Assembly: GCA_964617665.1 (NCBI GenBank)
Contig: CAZUAH010000007.1
Coordinates: forward strand, 9,184 to 73,183
DNA: 64,000 nucleotides
Direction: 5' to 3'
Source of the DNA: JADHUC01 sp964617665
GTDB lineage: Bacteria > Planctomycetota > Planctomycetia > Pirellulales > Pirellulaceae
Of this stretch, positions 53,631 to 62,564 are shown in pieces. The position numbers were made by a program, and so were the translations under genes. Positions within the stretch are counted from its first letter, which is position 1; each line of letters starts with the position of its first letter. The notes under the pieces are model-generated. The model saw only the letters and a program-made list of their open reading frames with translations. It ran no database searches and was not told where the DNA came from.

Positions 53631-54178
53631 GTGTCGGACTCCAGTTCTTCGACGACAATGCTTGTGTTTGTGTAAATGTCGATGCCCGCCGCGATTTCCA
53701 GCGAGGTTCTCACGATCTCCGCTGCTTCCAGGTTCGAGTGGGCAATCAAGGCCCGCGCGGCCGCTACCGCATAATTTCCGCCCGATCCGATCCCTACGAC
53801 TCCATCCGTCGGCTGAATCACATCGCCTGTGCCGCTAACCAGCAACGTGTGCTTGGCATCCGCTACGGTCATCAATGCCTCCAAACGACGCAATGCGCGG
53901 TCGGTGCGCCATTCCTTGGCTAGTTCCGTGGCCGCACGAGGCACGTTTGCTGGATAGTCCTTCAGTTTTGCCTCGAATCGTTCCAGCAGCGCGAACGCAT
54001 CGGCGCTTCCGCCTGCGAAACCGCACAGAACGCTGCCGTCGACCAATCGGCGAATCTTCACCGCGTCGGCCTTCATCACGGAGTTCGCCAGCGTTACCTG
54101 CCCGTCGCCCCCCATGGCGACCTTGCCTTTGTGCCTGACCGATAGAATAGTCGTCGCATGTATCTTCATGTCAGTCAT
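53627..54178 (-). CDS. hslV: ATP-dependent protease peptidase subunit HslV
   Basis: A 183-residue threonine peptidase. The mature N-terminus is predicted at Thr9 (TTILSVRHKG) after the propeptide MTDMKIHA. GDGQVTLANSVMK is the canonical active-site strand, and the C-terminal region VGIGSGGNYAVAAARALI is conserved. It pairs with HslU in the same operon. An internal ATG at 54169 is a possible alternative start; the propeptide start at 54178 is used here. Confidence 0.95.
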   Translation of the reverse strand: MTDMKIHATTILSVRHKGKVAMGGDGQVTLANSVMKADAVKIRRLVDGSVLCGFAGGSADAFALLERFEAKLKDYPANVPRAATELAKEWRTDRALRRLEALMTVADAKHTLLVSGTGDVIQPTDGVVGIGSGGNYAVAAARALIAHSNLEAAEIVRTSLEIAAGIDIYTNTSIVVEELESDT

Positions 54179-54383
54179 AGGCTTAGCTTTCTGATGCCCT
54201 CAGCGATGCCAAACCACTAGTTTCGCGGAAAACGGCCGACAACTCCAGGGGCGACAAGCGGAAATGCTGGGCTATGTCCATCCGAGCAAGAAACGGTGGG
54301 CCACGAGTCCCAACCCCCGGCCCTGCGGTCGCAGTACCACCGCCTACTTCTCAATTGTACTGATGCTGAGTAAATTGGGACGG

Positions 54384-54419
54384 GCATCAAAATGCCTCCG
54401 CTTCGTGTCGTTTTGATGC
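54384..54419. repeat. Inverted repeat upstream of the GYF-like gene
   Basis: GCATCAAAA (54384-54392) and TTTTGATGC (54411-54419), with GGGACG and CGTCTC weakly pairing beyond. It may be an operator or terminator. Confidence 0.4.
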
Positions 54420-54465
54420 GTCTCATTTCCCACTCATCTCAATCACAGGGAGAGGCAAACGAGTT

Positions 54466-54699
54466 ATGGCAACACAATGGTTCTGCAAGTTGAAGGATGG
54501 GGTACGTGGGCCGATCAGTGGTGCTGAACTCAAGGAAAAGGTCCGTGATGGCGAAGTCAGCGGCGTAACGCTCGTCCGCAAGGACGATTCCCGATGGTTC
54601 CCTGCCAAGGAAGTAGTTGGGCTGTTTGAAGCCGCCTTTGGCGACGATCCAGAAAAGATGAAGAAGGCTCAGGAAACCGAACTTCCGGGGGACTATTGA
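54466..54699 (+). CDS. Small GYF_2/DUF4339-domain protein
   Basis: A 77-residue protein with the pattern WFCKLKDGVRGPISGAELKE and WFPAKEVVGLF, typical of a single GYF_2 (DUF4339) domain, which binds proline-rich peptides or other partners. The end has a short charged tail (DPEKMKKAQETELPGDY). A purine-rich ribosome site, GGGAGAGGCAAACGAG, precedes the start. Small stand-alone copies of this domain are common in planctomycetes with unknown role. Confidence 0.82.
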   Translation: MATQWFCKLKDGVRGPISGAELKEKVRDGEVSGVTLVRKDDSRWFPAKEVVGLFEAAFGDDPEKMKKAQETELPGDY

Positions 54700-54885
54700 A
54701 GCACGTCTCACCGTCAGTGGAAGCCTGGAAAGTCTTTGGGCTCCACGGTCTCGCAACGCAACTCGCCATCGCACGCGGCTGCACGCAATACTGTGCCCGG
54801 TCCGGCACGAATGCTATTATCTGAATAGGCTTCTCGCACGCTTGTCGTTCATCAGCGCGCACCAGCGATTGTCGCGGAAATCCCC

Positions 54886-56064
54886 ATGAACTCTGAATCT
54901 GGCAAACCTGAACCGCTACCTTGCACCCGGAACGCCCTAACAGTTACCGAGGGAGTGAGAAACCACCTGCATGAGCCAGTCGGCAGGCAGGCATCAGAAG
55001 CGCAATGGGAGGCGGTCCAAACCGGTGCGTTTCTGGCGTCGCTCCGCACATTGCCTGCTTGGCTGGTCAGCGTGATTGTTCACATGGTGGCCATGCTGGT
55101 GTTGGCTCTTTGGACCTTCTCGAATCCTGAAGAGACGGACGAGGTGTTTGTCTCGGGCAGTCAAGTGGAGCCGCAGGAGGAGCTGTTCGATGAGTTGGCC
55201 GAATTGGAGATCGAGACGCCTGAGGAATTGAAGGAGACGGAGGAATGGTCCCTTGCCATGGAAGTGATCGATCCAGGCGAGATCGCATTTGGTGACTTGA
55301 GCGCGCCGGCCGAAATCGAGGCTACCGACAGCATTGGAGACATTACGGTCAACGTGTCGACGGTCAACGAGATTGGCGCGTTGTTTGGGAAGGACGGCCA
55401 GGGCATGTCGGACATCAGCGACGGCTTGGCTGCCGCGGCCAGCTTCTTCGGATCGCGCTCTCGGGGACGCAAGTTTGTCTTTGTCGTCGACAACTCGAAC
55501 AGCATGACGCGGGGCCGATTCGAAACGGCGTTGAACGAGTTGGCAAAGACCGTCGAGGTGATGTCGCCCAGACAACAGTTCTACGTGATTTTCTTTAGCG
55601 ATACTGCTTACCGATTGTTTCACCCAAAACCGGCACCAGGACTTGTCGCCGCGACGGAGGGCAACAAAGAGAAACTAAGGAGTTGGCTTTACAACGTCGA
55701 GATGTGCCTTAAGACAAAAGGCGAGGAGGCAATGGCAACAGCCTTGGCTTTGAAGCCGGACGTTATCTACATCTTGGGCGACGGCGTCTTCACGGACAGG
55801 ACGACCGAGAAACTGACGGCACCGCACAACCGAACGATACCGATCCATACCCTCGGCATGGAGGTAGACCCGGCCGGTGAAAGACAGCTGCGCGCGATCG
55901 CCCAGGCCAACAACGGAACCTATCGACTGGTCGGAGCCACGCCCGTGGCAAAGATGATGGCCGCCCGAAACCCAATCAAGCGCAACCGAACTCGCGGTCC
56001 CGTTTGGGGAATCGACTTGCAGCTGGTGAATCCGAAGATGGGAGGACGGCGGCGGAAAAGGTAG
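54886..56064 (+). CDS. Membrane-anchored von Willebrand A-domain protein
   Basis: A 392-residue protein. One membrane helix (about 57-77, LPAWLVSVIVHMVAMLVLALW) is followed by an acidic linker (many Glu) and a vWA domain from about 190. Its MIDAS motif is Asp202-x-Ser204-x-Ser206 (DNSNSM), with FFSDTAYR and GDGVFTDR in later positions. The domain would bind a divalent metal and a protein ligand outside the membrane. Planctomycetes carry many such proteins. No MoxR partner is adjacent. The C-terminal 30 residues are strongly basic (MGGRRRKR). Confidence 0.85.
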   Translation: MNSESGKPEPLPCTRNALTVTEGVRNHLHEPVGRQASEAQWEAVQTGAFLASLRTLPAWLVSVIVHMVAMLVLALWTFSNPEETDEVFVSGSQVEPQEELFDELAELEIETPEELKETEEWSLAMEVIDPGEIAFGDLSAPAEIEATDSIGDITVNVSTVNEIGALFGKDGQGMSDISDGLAAAASFFGSRSRGRKFVFVVDNSNSMTRGRFETALNELAKTVEVMSPRQQFYVIFFSDTAYRLFHPKPAPGLVAATEGNKEKLRSWLYNVEMCLKTKGEEAMATALALKPDVIYILGDGVFTDRTTEKLTAPHNRTIPIHTLGMEVDPAGERQLRAIAQANNGTYRLVGATPVAKMMAARNPIKRNRTRGPVWGIDLQLVNPKMGGRRRKR

Positions 56065-56079
56065 GCCGGCGAAGCACCG

Positions 56080-56913
56080 CTACGGTGCCGTCAATGTCTC
56101 GATTGGTACCAGCGTATTCAGACTTCCGGAACGGAATCCTTCCAAATCCATCGTTACAAAACGAAAGCCCGCCTCCTTCAGCTGCTCTACCAACGATTGA
56201 CGGAACTCTTCTTCGCATAGCCTGGCAATGCCGTCGGCCGGTACTTCCACGCGTGCCACGTCGCCGCGGTGGTAGCGCACTCGAACCGTGGGAAAACCGT
56301 GCTCGCGGAGAAACCGTTCGCCACGATCGATCATCTCCAACCGTTCCGGTGTCACCTCTTCGCCATAAGCGACGCGGCTGGCAAGGCAGGGCATCGCGGG
56401 TTTGTTCCAAATGGGCAACTCCCACTGGACGGCCAGTTGCCGAATCTCATCCTTACTGATTCCACATTCGGCCAGTGGGCTGCGAACCTGGTGCTCGGTC
56501 GCAGCTTTCATCCCAGGACGGTAGTCATCCGCGTCATCCGCGTTGGCGCCGCTGAGAATCACTTCGACGTTCAATCGAGGCCCAATAGCTTGGATTTGTG
56601 TGAACAGTTCGCTTTTGCAGTGGTAGCAACGGTCTGGGGCATTGCGCACGTAGGATTCCTTCGAGAATTCCTCGGTGGCAATGACTTCGTGACGTATGCC
56701 AATCAGCTCCGCAAGTCGGCGTGCCTCGTCCAGTTCACCCTCCGCCACGCTGGGGCTGTTTCCCGTGACAGCGACAGCACGGTCGCCGAGAGCGACGTGA
56801 GCTGCTTTCGCCAGAACCGTGCTGTCGACGCCGGCCGAGAAGGCCACTGCACAGCTTTCGAAACTGCGTATCAGATCCAGTAGTTGTTCTCGTTTTGCAT
56901 CTAAATCGTTCAA
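56080..56913 (-). CDS. larE: ATP-dependent sacrificial sulfur transferase LarE
   Basis: A 277-residue PP-loop enzyme. SAGVDS at 26-31 binds ATP. Cys176 in PAMPCLASR is at the position of the sacrificial cysteine of LarE, which gives its sulfur to the nickel-pincer cofactor precursor. RCYHCKSELF holds two further cysteines. Start TTG 56913; AAAGG lies upstream and no ATG is in frame. larB, larC and larA are not in the window, so the cofactor partner genes are elsewhere or another pathway is served. Confidence 0.88.
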   Translation of the reverse strand: MNDLDAKREQLLDLIRSFESCAVAFSAGVDSTVLAKAAHVALGDRAVAVTGNSPSVAEGELDEARRLAELIGIRHEVIATEEFSKESYVRNAPDRCYHCKSELFTQIQAIGPRLNVEVILSGANADDADDYRPGMKAATEHQVRSPLAECGISKDEIRQLAVQWELPIWNKPAMPCLASRVAYGEEVTPERLEMIDRGERFLREHGFPTVRVRYHRGDVARVEVPADGIARLCEEEFRQSLVEQLKEAGFRFVTMDLEGFRSGSLNTLVPIETLTAP

Positions 56914-57021
56914 CGGAGCGCCTTTCTAAGCTCTTCCGCACACTTCGTGTGCTTACGAAAAAAGGCAACCCCTCCACCGTAATGCCGTGGCGGTGAGTTT
57001 TGTGAGAGCCCGCATTAAATA

Positions 57022-57133
57022 GGGGGGAACCTGGGCTTCGGGTTGTGTGATCCGACGGAGGGGCCTAAGCGCCTCGGCACCGAAGCCCACGTCGGCTGTA
57101 CACGCGGCCGAAACCTAAATCTGGGTTCCCAGC
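57022..57133 (+). ncRNA. Candidate structured RNA in the 375-base gap between larE and the DUF4912 gene
   Basis: A compact three-way-junction fold is readable. The outer stem is GGGAACC (57025-57031) with GGTTCCC (57124-57130). Hairpin 1 is GGGCTTCGG (57033-57041) with CCGAAGCCC (57080-57088). Hairpin 2 is TCGGC (57092-57096) with GCCGA (57107-57111). A TTAAAT box about 5 bases before the G-run could be a -10 element for plus-strand transcription. No known family was recognised; a 6S-like RNA was considered but conserved motifs were not seen. The minus strand is equally able to fold. The rest of 56914-57288 holds no gene. Confidence 0.4.
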
Positions 57134-57288
57134 GGTACTCTTTAACGGCTCACCCAAAAGTTGCACCGACAACACGAGCATGGCAGAGGAGATTGCCGTG
57201 TACCATCTACGCTGTTGCTTGCTGCATCCTAGCAGGCGTGGCCATGTTCAACAAGAAGTTGGCTCAAAACGTCCGAATAGAGGTTGGG

Positions 57289-58608
57289 TTACGGCTGTGT
57301 GGCCTGCTCGCTGGGTTCTCGTTTGACAGGTTCCATGACTTTGGTGTTGCGTTCGATGGCCAGAATAATCGTCCGCTGCTCCAAACCGTCACCGCTGCCA
57401 GCCACCACGGGCAAAACTTGTCGCCGGTCGGGCAGGCTTTTGCGGACCGTGAACGTGCCATCGGGTCGCAACTTGACAGGCTGCCCCGCGAGCGTGACGT
57501 GTGCGTTCGGCACGGTCTGCCCGTAAACGATCAATTCCGCATCGACATCGAATGCAAAATTGGATCTCCGGCCGAGGGCCCCGCCAGCCGCCACGCCGTA
57601 CTTGGTCACCAAGGACGAGCCCATTGGACGACGCAGACGTTCCTCGAACAGGTCTTTCAGTTCCCCACACGTCGGTTTTCCGCTGTAGCCGCCACTGAGC
57701 GAAAAAACACGTTCGTAGTCACGGGCGACGGCCGACCAGTTCTGATCCAGAGTGTCGCTGCTGCCGGGGCGTGGGGTAGTCACCGAATTACTACGTGCCA
57801 GCGAATAGAAACGGCCACCTGCCGCCAAGTATCCGATAGCCACGCGATAGCTGTTTGGCGGATCGCTCACATCAACGTACCAATTGTTGACGCCGCCGTG
57901 AATCTCGATCTCTCGCAATACCCGCTCTGCCGTGCTGGTCGTAGGCCCGTCCTCGACCTCGATCAATCGTAACACTGGTTTAGCCCCGTGCCACTGTTCC
58001 GACATGGCGGCACGCACACGTTCGACACTATGTCGGCTTATCTCCCAACATACGTGCAACCAATACGGATCTCGTACGAGCAGAGCGACTCGATCCTTCT
58101 TAACCGAACCGTTGCCCCCGTTTCGATTGTGCCCACGTTTGCCGGAGCCGTTGCCTGATTCGGCATCGTGGCACGCAGCGGATAGGTCCTTGAGCCTTTC
58201 CTTTTCGGCATTCGCGACCTGAATTCGCCGAATCGCGCGGGAGGTTTTCGTTTTCGCTCCATTCTTGTTCTTGGCGGCACCATTCTTTTTTGCAGCACCG
58301 TTCGATTTGGCTGTCACGCTGCAACGGGGAGTCGAAGCCTTCTTCTTCGGCTTCGTGGCGGCGCTGCGCCGGGGAGTTACGGCTTTTTTCTTCGGCTTGG
58401 ACTTTACGGCCGCTCTGACGGTCTTTTTCTTGGGCTTAGGCGTCTTTTTCGCCTTTGCTGCTGCTCGCTGTTTCGCTCTTGTCACCCGGAGCAGAGCGCG
58501 GACCAGTTCGTCCTTTCGCATGGCGTGCCAACCGGCAACACCCTGCTTTTTCGCCTTCTGCGCAAGTTCCGTACGCGTACATTCCCTCAGAGAAGCTGCG
58601 CTAATCAA
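57289..58608 (-). CDS. DUF4912-domain protein with lysine-rich N-terminal region
   Basis: A 439-residue protein. It has an N-terminal SAP/Rho_N-like helix pair (TRTELAQKAKKQGVAGWHAMRK), then Lys/Ala/Pro-rich repeats (about residues 45-125, many KPKKK), then the DUF4912 domain (about 170-280, LVRDPYWLHVCWEIS and NWYVDVSDPPNSYRVAIGYLA), and a C-terminal sandwich-like part (about 370-415, NAHVTLAGQPVKLRPDGTF). The start is TTG 58608, with GGAGGG 8 bases upstream. The overlapping out-of-frame ATG is not used. The basic region suggests nucleic acid or polyanion contact, which is inference. Confidence 0.8.
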   Translation of the reverse strand: MISAASLRECTRTELAQKAKKQGVAGWHAMRKDELVRALLRVTRAKQRAAAKAKKTPKPKKKTVRAAVKSKPKKKAVTPRRSAATKPKKKASTPRCSVTAKSNGAAKKNGAAKNKNGAKTKTSRAIRRIQVANAEKERLKDLSAACHDAESGNGSGKRGHNRNGGNGSVKKDRVALLVRDPYWLHVCWEISRHSVERVRAAMSEQWHGAKPVLRLIEVEDGPTTSTAERVLREIEIHGGVNNWYVDVSDPPNSYRVAIGYLAAGGRFYSLARSNSVTTPRPGSSDTLDQNWSAVARDYERVFSLSGGYSGKPTCGELKDLFEERLRRPMGSSLVTKYGVAAGGALGRRSNFAFDVDAELIVYGQTVPNAHVTLAGQPVKLRPDGTFTVRKSLPDRRQVLPVVAGSGDGLEQRTIILAIERNTKVMEPVKREPSEQATQP

Positions 58609-59043
58609 TTGACCATCCCTCCGCTAGTGGGAATTGCCACTGCCTTCTGCGATCCTCGTGGTTTGAGCGCCGTCCGTGACACGTTACGCCCCAAAACCCA
58701 CTCGGCAGTCCTAGCCGGAGAAGATTTCAGCTTGCCATATTCGACACGGCTGATTTCTTGCGGGCATCAGCTCAGCGAAGGCCACCAGGTGAGACCGCAA
58801 ACGCGGAAAAGCACCTTCACTCGTCGAATTATCCTTGCACAGTCTGACAAGCGACCGCCAGATCGGCCCTTCTTGGTCTCTAGCCGATCACCTACCCGTT
58901 ACTCACAAACTCAACTGCGCCTCTTCCGGAGGCCAGTCTAATCGAAATCGCATCCAAAGGCAAATTCCGACCGGCTGTTAGAGGGGATGCGACTGCAGCT
59001 CTGATGCGCGCAAAGTAATACACAGAAACGCTTTACAGTGTAT
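58609..59043. other. Intergenic region between the DUF4912 and DUF2752 genes
   Basis: 435 bases. It holds the ribosome site GGAGGG for the TTG of the DUF4912 gene at its left end. I see no other gene, repeat or convincing promoter. Plus-strand frames here look random (Arg/Ser/Pro-rich). Confidence 0.6.
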
Positions 59044-59505
59044 TCAGACTAGAGATCTCCAGAGCCACTGGGCTATCAGAACGAAGGCCAACACACACGC
59101 TCCGACCGTAGACAGGGTGACGGGCGTCCACTGTTGAAGCTGTCGCCGGATTCGCCAAATCTGGCCGATTCGATAGGGGATTTGCCCAACGACAACCAGG
59201 AAAAACAGAAAGCCGCCAGGATTGAAGGCCCACGCACTGGCGAAGTCCCCGTGCGTCAGAGAAATGAAACAGCGAGTGAGTCCACAACCGGGACATCCCA
59301 CCCCCATCACTTGCTTGAATGCGCACGCTTCGGGCAACGGGACACCCAAAACCGGCACGATCACGCGGCCATCAGGTCTGACACTCAACACAAAGGCAAG
59401 TATCAGCACAATGATCGACAGGATCAGATACACCCAGTGGTAAGATGCGTCACTGCTGCTTGATTGGCTCGTTCGTTCGGCTCGCCCCTGATCGTTGCTC
59501 TTCAT
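59044..59505 (-). CDS. DUF2752-family small membrane protein
   Basis: A 153-residue membrane protein with the family core GVGCPGCGLTRCFISLTHGDFASAWAFNP (Cys pair and TR motif) and about three to four hydrophobic helices. Its start overlaps the TPR-gene stop by 4 bases. Role unknown; the family is widespread in Bacteroidota and Planctomycetota. Confidence 0.88.
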   Translation of the reverse strand: MKSNDQGRAERTSQSSSSDASYHWVYLILSIIVLILAFVLSVRPDGRVIVPVLGVPLPEACAFKQVMGVGCPGCGLTRCFISLTHGDFASAWAFNPGGFLFFLVVVGQIPYRIGQIWRIRRQLQQWTPVTLSTVGACVLAFVLIAQWLWRSLV

Positions 59506-61373
59506 GGTTCCGGCTTAACCGACGCCTCAAGGGCTTTCTTGAACAACTCCAATTGCCGCCGAATTTGGCCGGAGTGAGGTTCCAGCTCCACCGCACGAGT
59601 CTGGTGTTTCACGGCGTTCGCGTAGTCCCCTTTGGAGTAGTAGCATCGCCCCAACGTATCCAGATACCCGGCCGTGTTGGGGCGCAACTCCAGTGAACGC
59701 TGACTACACCGCACGGCTTCGTCGTAGTCTCCCTCGGTGTTACCGACTAGCCATGCAAGTTGGTTATTGGCCGATGCCAACTCCCGCCTGTAGTAAGCTC
59801 GAAACTCCTCGCTGGTGGCGCTGGCCACCTCCTGTTGGCACTTTCGCATCTGGTCCCGGAACCCCTGAACGGTCTCTTTGATGCATTCCTTCGTTTTATT
59901 CCTCCATTCCTCGTCCCCGCCCTCCACTCGGTACATGGCGATCAGCACGTCGGCGTCGGTTGGATCGCTCTCGACAGCTTCCCGTAGGTGCTCCTTCTGC
60001 TTCTCCACATTGCCTTCTGATCTGTGACGCTCGGAGTAGAAGTAGTGCATACGCGAACCAACACCGCCACGGTCACGCCTCATTCGGGAGGCTGCTTGCA
60101 CGACGTTCTTGTCCTTGTCCATATTGTCGACCACGGCCTGCAAGATTTGCGCGGCGGGCAATTCTCGCCCCATGTCGTGCAGCATTTCCGATAGGAGAAA
60201 CCTGGATCGCAGTTCGTCCAACGAGCCTACAGGAGCCTGCTTCATAACGTGGCGGTATTCACGTTCAGACCATTTGAACAACCCGCGTTCTTGAAGCGTG
60301 TATGCAGCCTCGACATGTTCTTGATGGTCATCAGGATTCGTCTTGACCGCACGGTCCGCGGTTTCTTCCGCTAGTTCGTCCTCGCCGCGTCTCACCTGCA
60401 ACTCGGCCATGCGATAAAGGAGGACTGCATTTTCCTCAAATCGGTCGCGAAAGTCCCCCGCCATCTCTTCGATGATCGACCATGCCTCACGCTCCATTAG
60501 CCAGTCGACCGTTTCGACCAACTGGGCTCGAGTCCCGTCCAGCAGGTCGACCGTTCTGCGCATGACAGCCTCTGCCTCGTTGCCGCGGTCAACGCGTCTC
60601 AGCAAGTCGGCCTGCCACCGCAACAAGTCTCGTACGATCTGAGGAGCGGACTTCTCCGGCATTTCGTTGAAAACTCGCTCTTCCTCGCGCGTTATCTGCT
60701 CCCATTCGTCGAGGACAGACTGTGGATCGCCCAACGTCTTGACGTACGCTCGCAGCCACTGTGCGCCCGTTCGCCGGCTCAGGCTGGTTTCCGAACCGAT
60801 AGTCTCCGTCAACTGCGCCCGTTTCTCCGTGACCATCTCCAGCGGCTGTTGCATGATCAGCAAAGCCGCCTGTTTGGACAGCGTGTTGGACGTCTCGAAC
60901 CGTACCAGTCGGCAGAGCGCTGCGACCCCCTCACCATCCGGCAGCGCAGCCAACTGCTCCATCAGGTTCCTTCGCTCGCTAGGAGACTTGCCACCGTACC
61001 CGCGCAGAATCTCCTTCACCGCCAGCGGATCGTCCTCGTGCGCCCAGCGAGTAGCCATGCTGCGCAACAGGTACCGCGCCCGGAGAGCGATCTCTATGTC
61101 CTCGCTGTGTTGAGCCTTATGCAAGCCGTCAAACGCCACTAAACCGAGACGTCGCAATTCTCCCTGTGCCTTCTCCCGCCGCGCGAACTCTTTGGAGCCC
61201 AACTCGCGGATCAGATTGCCAAGGACTGCTTCCAGCGCCTCGGGATCCAATCGTTCGACGTCCTGATTCGTCGAGTCCGTTGCCGCCAATCCGTCTAACG
61301 CGGTGACGAATGTCGCCACGATTAGCGCGAACAAGCACACGGGCAAGGGCATCCGAAGATGAGAAATTGGCAT
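59502..61373 (-). CDS. Exported tetratricopeptide-repeat protein
   Basis: A 623-residue protein with signal peptide MPISHLRMPLPVCLFALIVATFVTALDG. A helical N-terminal domain (VLGNLIRELGSKEFARREKAQGEL) may be HEAT-like. TPR units follow (MAELQVRRGEDELAEETADRAVKTNP, and AGYLDTLGRCYYSKGDYANAVKHQTRAVELEPHSGQ at the C-terminus). The start at 61373 is chosen because GCGAGG precedes it; a frame starting 36 bases earlier exists. It is co-directional with mqnC and probably cotranscribed. It acts as a protein-interaction scaffold in the periplasm or membrane, by inference. Confidence 0.82.
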   Translation of the reverse strand: MPISHLRMPLPVCLFALIVATFVTALDGLAATDSTNQDVERLDPEALEAVLGNLIRELGSKEFARREKAQGELRRLGLVAFDGLHKAQHSEDIEIALRARYLLRSMATRWAHEDDPLAVKEILRGYGGKSPSERRNLMEQLAALPDGEGVAALCRLVRFETSNTLSKQAALLIMQQPLEMVTEKRAQLTETIGSETSLSRRTGAQWLRAYVKTLGDPQSVLDEWEQITREEERVFNEMPEKSAPQIVRDLLRWQADLLRRVDRGNEAEAVMRRTVDLLDGTRAQLVETVDWLMEREAWSIIEEMAGDFRDRFEENAVLLYRMAELQVRRGEDELAEETADRAVKTNPDDHQEHVEAAYTLQERGLFKWSEREYRHVMKQAPVGSLDELRSRFLLSEMLHDMGRELPAAQILQAVVDNMDKDKNVVQAASRMRRDRGGVGSRMHYFYSERHRSEGNVEKQKEHLREAVESDPTDADVLIAMYRVEGGDEEWRNKTKECIKETVQGFRDQMRKCQQEVASATSEEFRAYYRRELASANNQLAWLVGNTEGDYDEAVRCSQRSLELRPNTAGYLDTLGRCYYSKGDYANAVKHQTRAVELEPHSGQIRRQLELFKKALEASVKPEP

Positions 61374-61409
61374 CGTGGAACCTCGCCGATAGGGGATAAG
61401 GTCGTACAT

Positions 61410-62564
61410 TTAGGATAACCGACGCGACACCTGCGCGACAAGAGATTCGTCCACCACGGAGGTGTCTACTTCGTTCGCTTGGATCGCCCGACGCTCACTT
61501 TCCTCATCGGCCAGTTCGTAGAAGACATTCCGTTGCCGCGGCGTATACCCCAACTCGCCGATGGCATCGCGAATCTGGCCGAGCGTCAAATAATGGACCG
61601 TTCCTGCTTCGGCAACCACGTTTTCTTCTATCATCAGGCTGCCCATGTCGTTGGCGCCGTAAAGCATGGCAAGTTGGCCAATCTTCAGTCCCTGAGTCAC
61701 CCAACTCGCCTGTATATTGGGAAAGTTATCCAGATATAGACGTGCCACACATTGAGTCTTCAGGTACTCGAAAGCGCCGGCCTTGGGAACGTGCGACATC
61801 GCTGTGTTGTCCGGTTGGAACGTCCAGCAGATGAAAGCTGTGAAGCCACGAGTTTCGTCCTGTAGCTGGCGCAGACGCTCTAAGTGCTCGATACGGTCCT
61901 CGAGCCGCTCGACGTGCCCGAACATCATGGTGGCTGAACTGACACCGTCCAGTTCGTGCCACAGGCGCATGACCTCGAGCCAGTCTTTCGTCGACGCCTT
62001 GCCACGTGTGATCGTCTTGCGCACTCGGTCGACCAGAATCTCGGCGCCACCACCGGGTATGCTACCCAGCCCCGCCGCGTTCAATCGCTGCAGGACCATG
62101 CGGAGAGGCAGTTTGTTTACCTTTGTGAAGTGGTGTATCTCTGGTGGGCTGAACCCGTGGACATTAACTTGAGGAAATCGGCTCTTGATCGTGTGCAGCA
62201 GTTCTTCGTACCACTCCAACTTGAACTGCGGATGTAGTCCGCCTTGCAGCAGAATCTGCTCGCCGCCCAACCGAATGGTCTCTTCGATTTTCTGAAGCAG
62301 CACATCATGTGACAGCACGTACGCATCGCCATCTTTTGGCTTTCGGTAAAAAGCGCAGAAATCGCAGACGGCCGTGCAGACGTTCGTGTAGTTGATATTC
62401 CGGTCGATGTTGTACGTACGATAGGGCTCGGGATGCAAACGCCGGGCAACCGCGTCGGCTGCTTTCGCCAGGGCGGGCAGGTCACGGGAATGAAGCAGCG
62501 CGAGACCTTCCTCTGGGGTCAGTCGCTCGCCACCAACCGCTTTGTCAAGTAGCTCGGCAGTCAT
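61410..62564 (-). CDS. mqnC: Cyclic dehypoxanthinyl futalosine synthase MqnC
   Basis: A 384-residue radical-SAM enzyme of the futalosine menaquinone pathway. The cluster motif CxxxCxxC is Cys63, Cys67, Cys70 (NVCTAVCDFCAFYR). GLHPQFKLEWYEELL, HGFSPPEIHHF and AGLGSIPGGGAEIL are typical of MqnC. It forms the cyclised intermediate from dehypoxanthine futalosine. ATG 62564 begins the family-like sequence; longer readings overlap mqnA. It overlaps the 3' end of mqnA by 20 bases, and mqnA is cotranscribed. Confidence 0.94.
   Translation of the reverse strand: MTAELLDKAVGGERLTPEEGLALLHSRDLPALAKAADAVARRLHPEPYRTYNIDRNINYTNVCTAVCDFCAFYRKPKDGDAYVLSHDVLLQKIEETIRLGGEQILLQGGLHPQFKLEWYEELLHTIKSRFPQVNVHGFSPPEIHHFTKVNKLPLRMVLQRLNAAGLGSIPGGGAEILVDRVRKTITRGKASTKDWLEVMRLWHELDGVSSATMMFGHVERLEDRIEHLERLRQLQDETRGFTAFICWTFQPDNTAMSHVPKAGAFEYLKTQCVARLYLDNFPNIQASWVTQGLKIGQLAMLYGANDMGSLMIEENVVAEAGTVHYLTLGQIRDAIGELGYTPRQRNVFYELADEESERRAIQANEVDTSVVDESLVAQVSRRLS

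Noticed and set aside
57022..57133. Calling the structured region a 6S, SRP or RNase P RNA
   Set aside because: The conserved core motifs of SRP and RNase P RNA are absent and 6S could not be confirmed by eye. Only the fold is reported.
57043..57972. A 309-codon plus-strand open frame across the 3' half of the DUF4912 gene
   Set aside because: It is antisense to a well-supported gene, has no ribosome site, and its composition is random-like.
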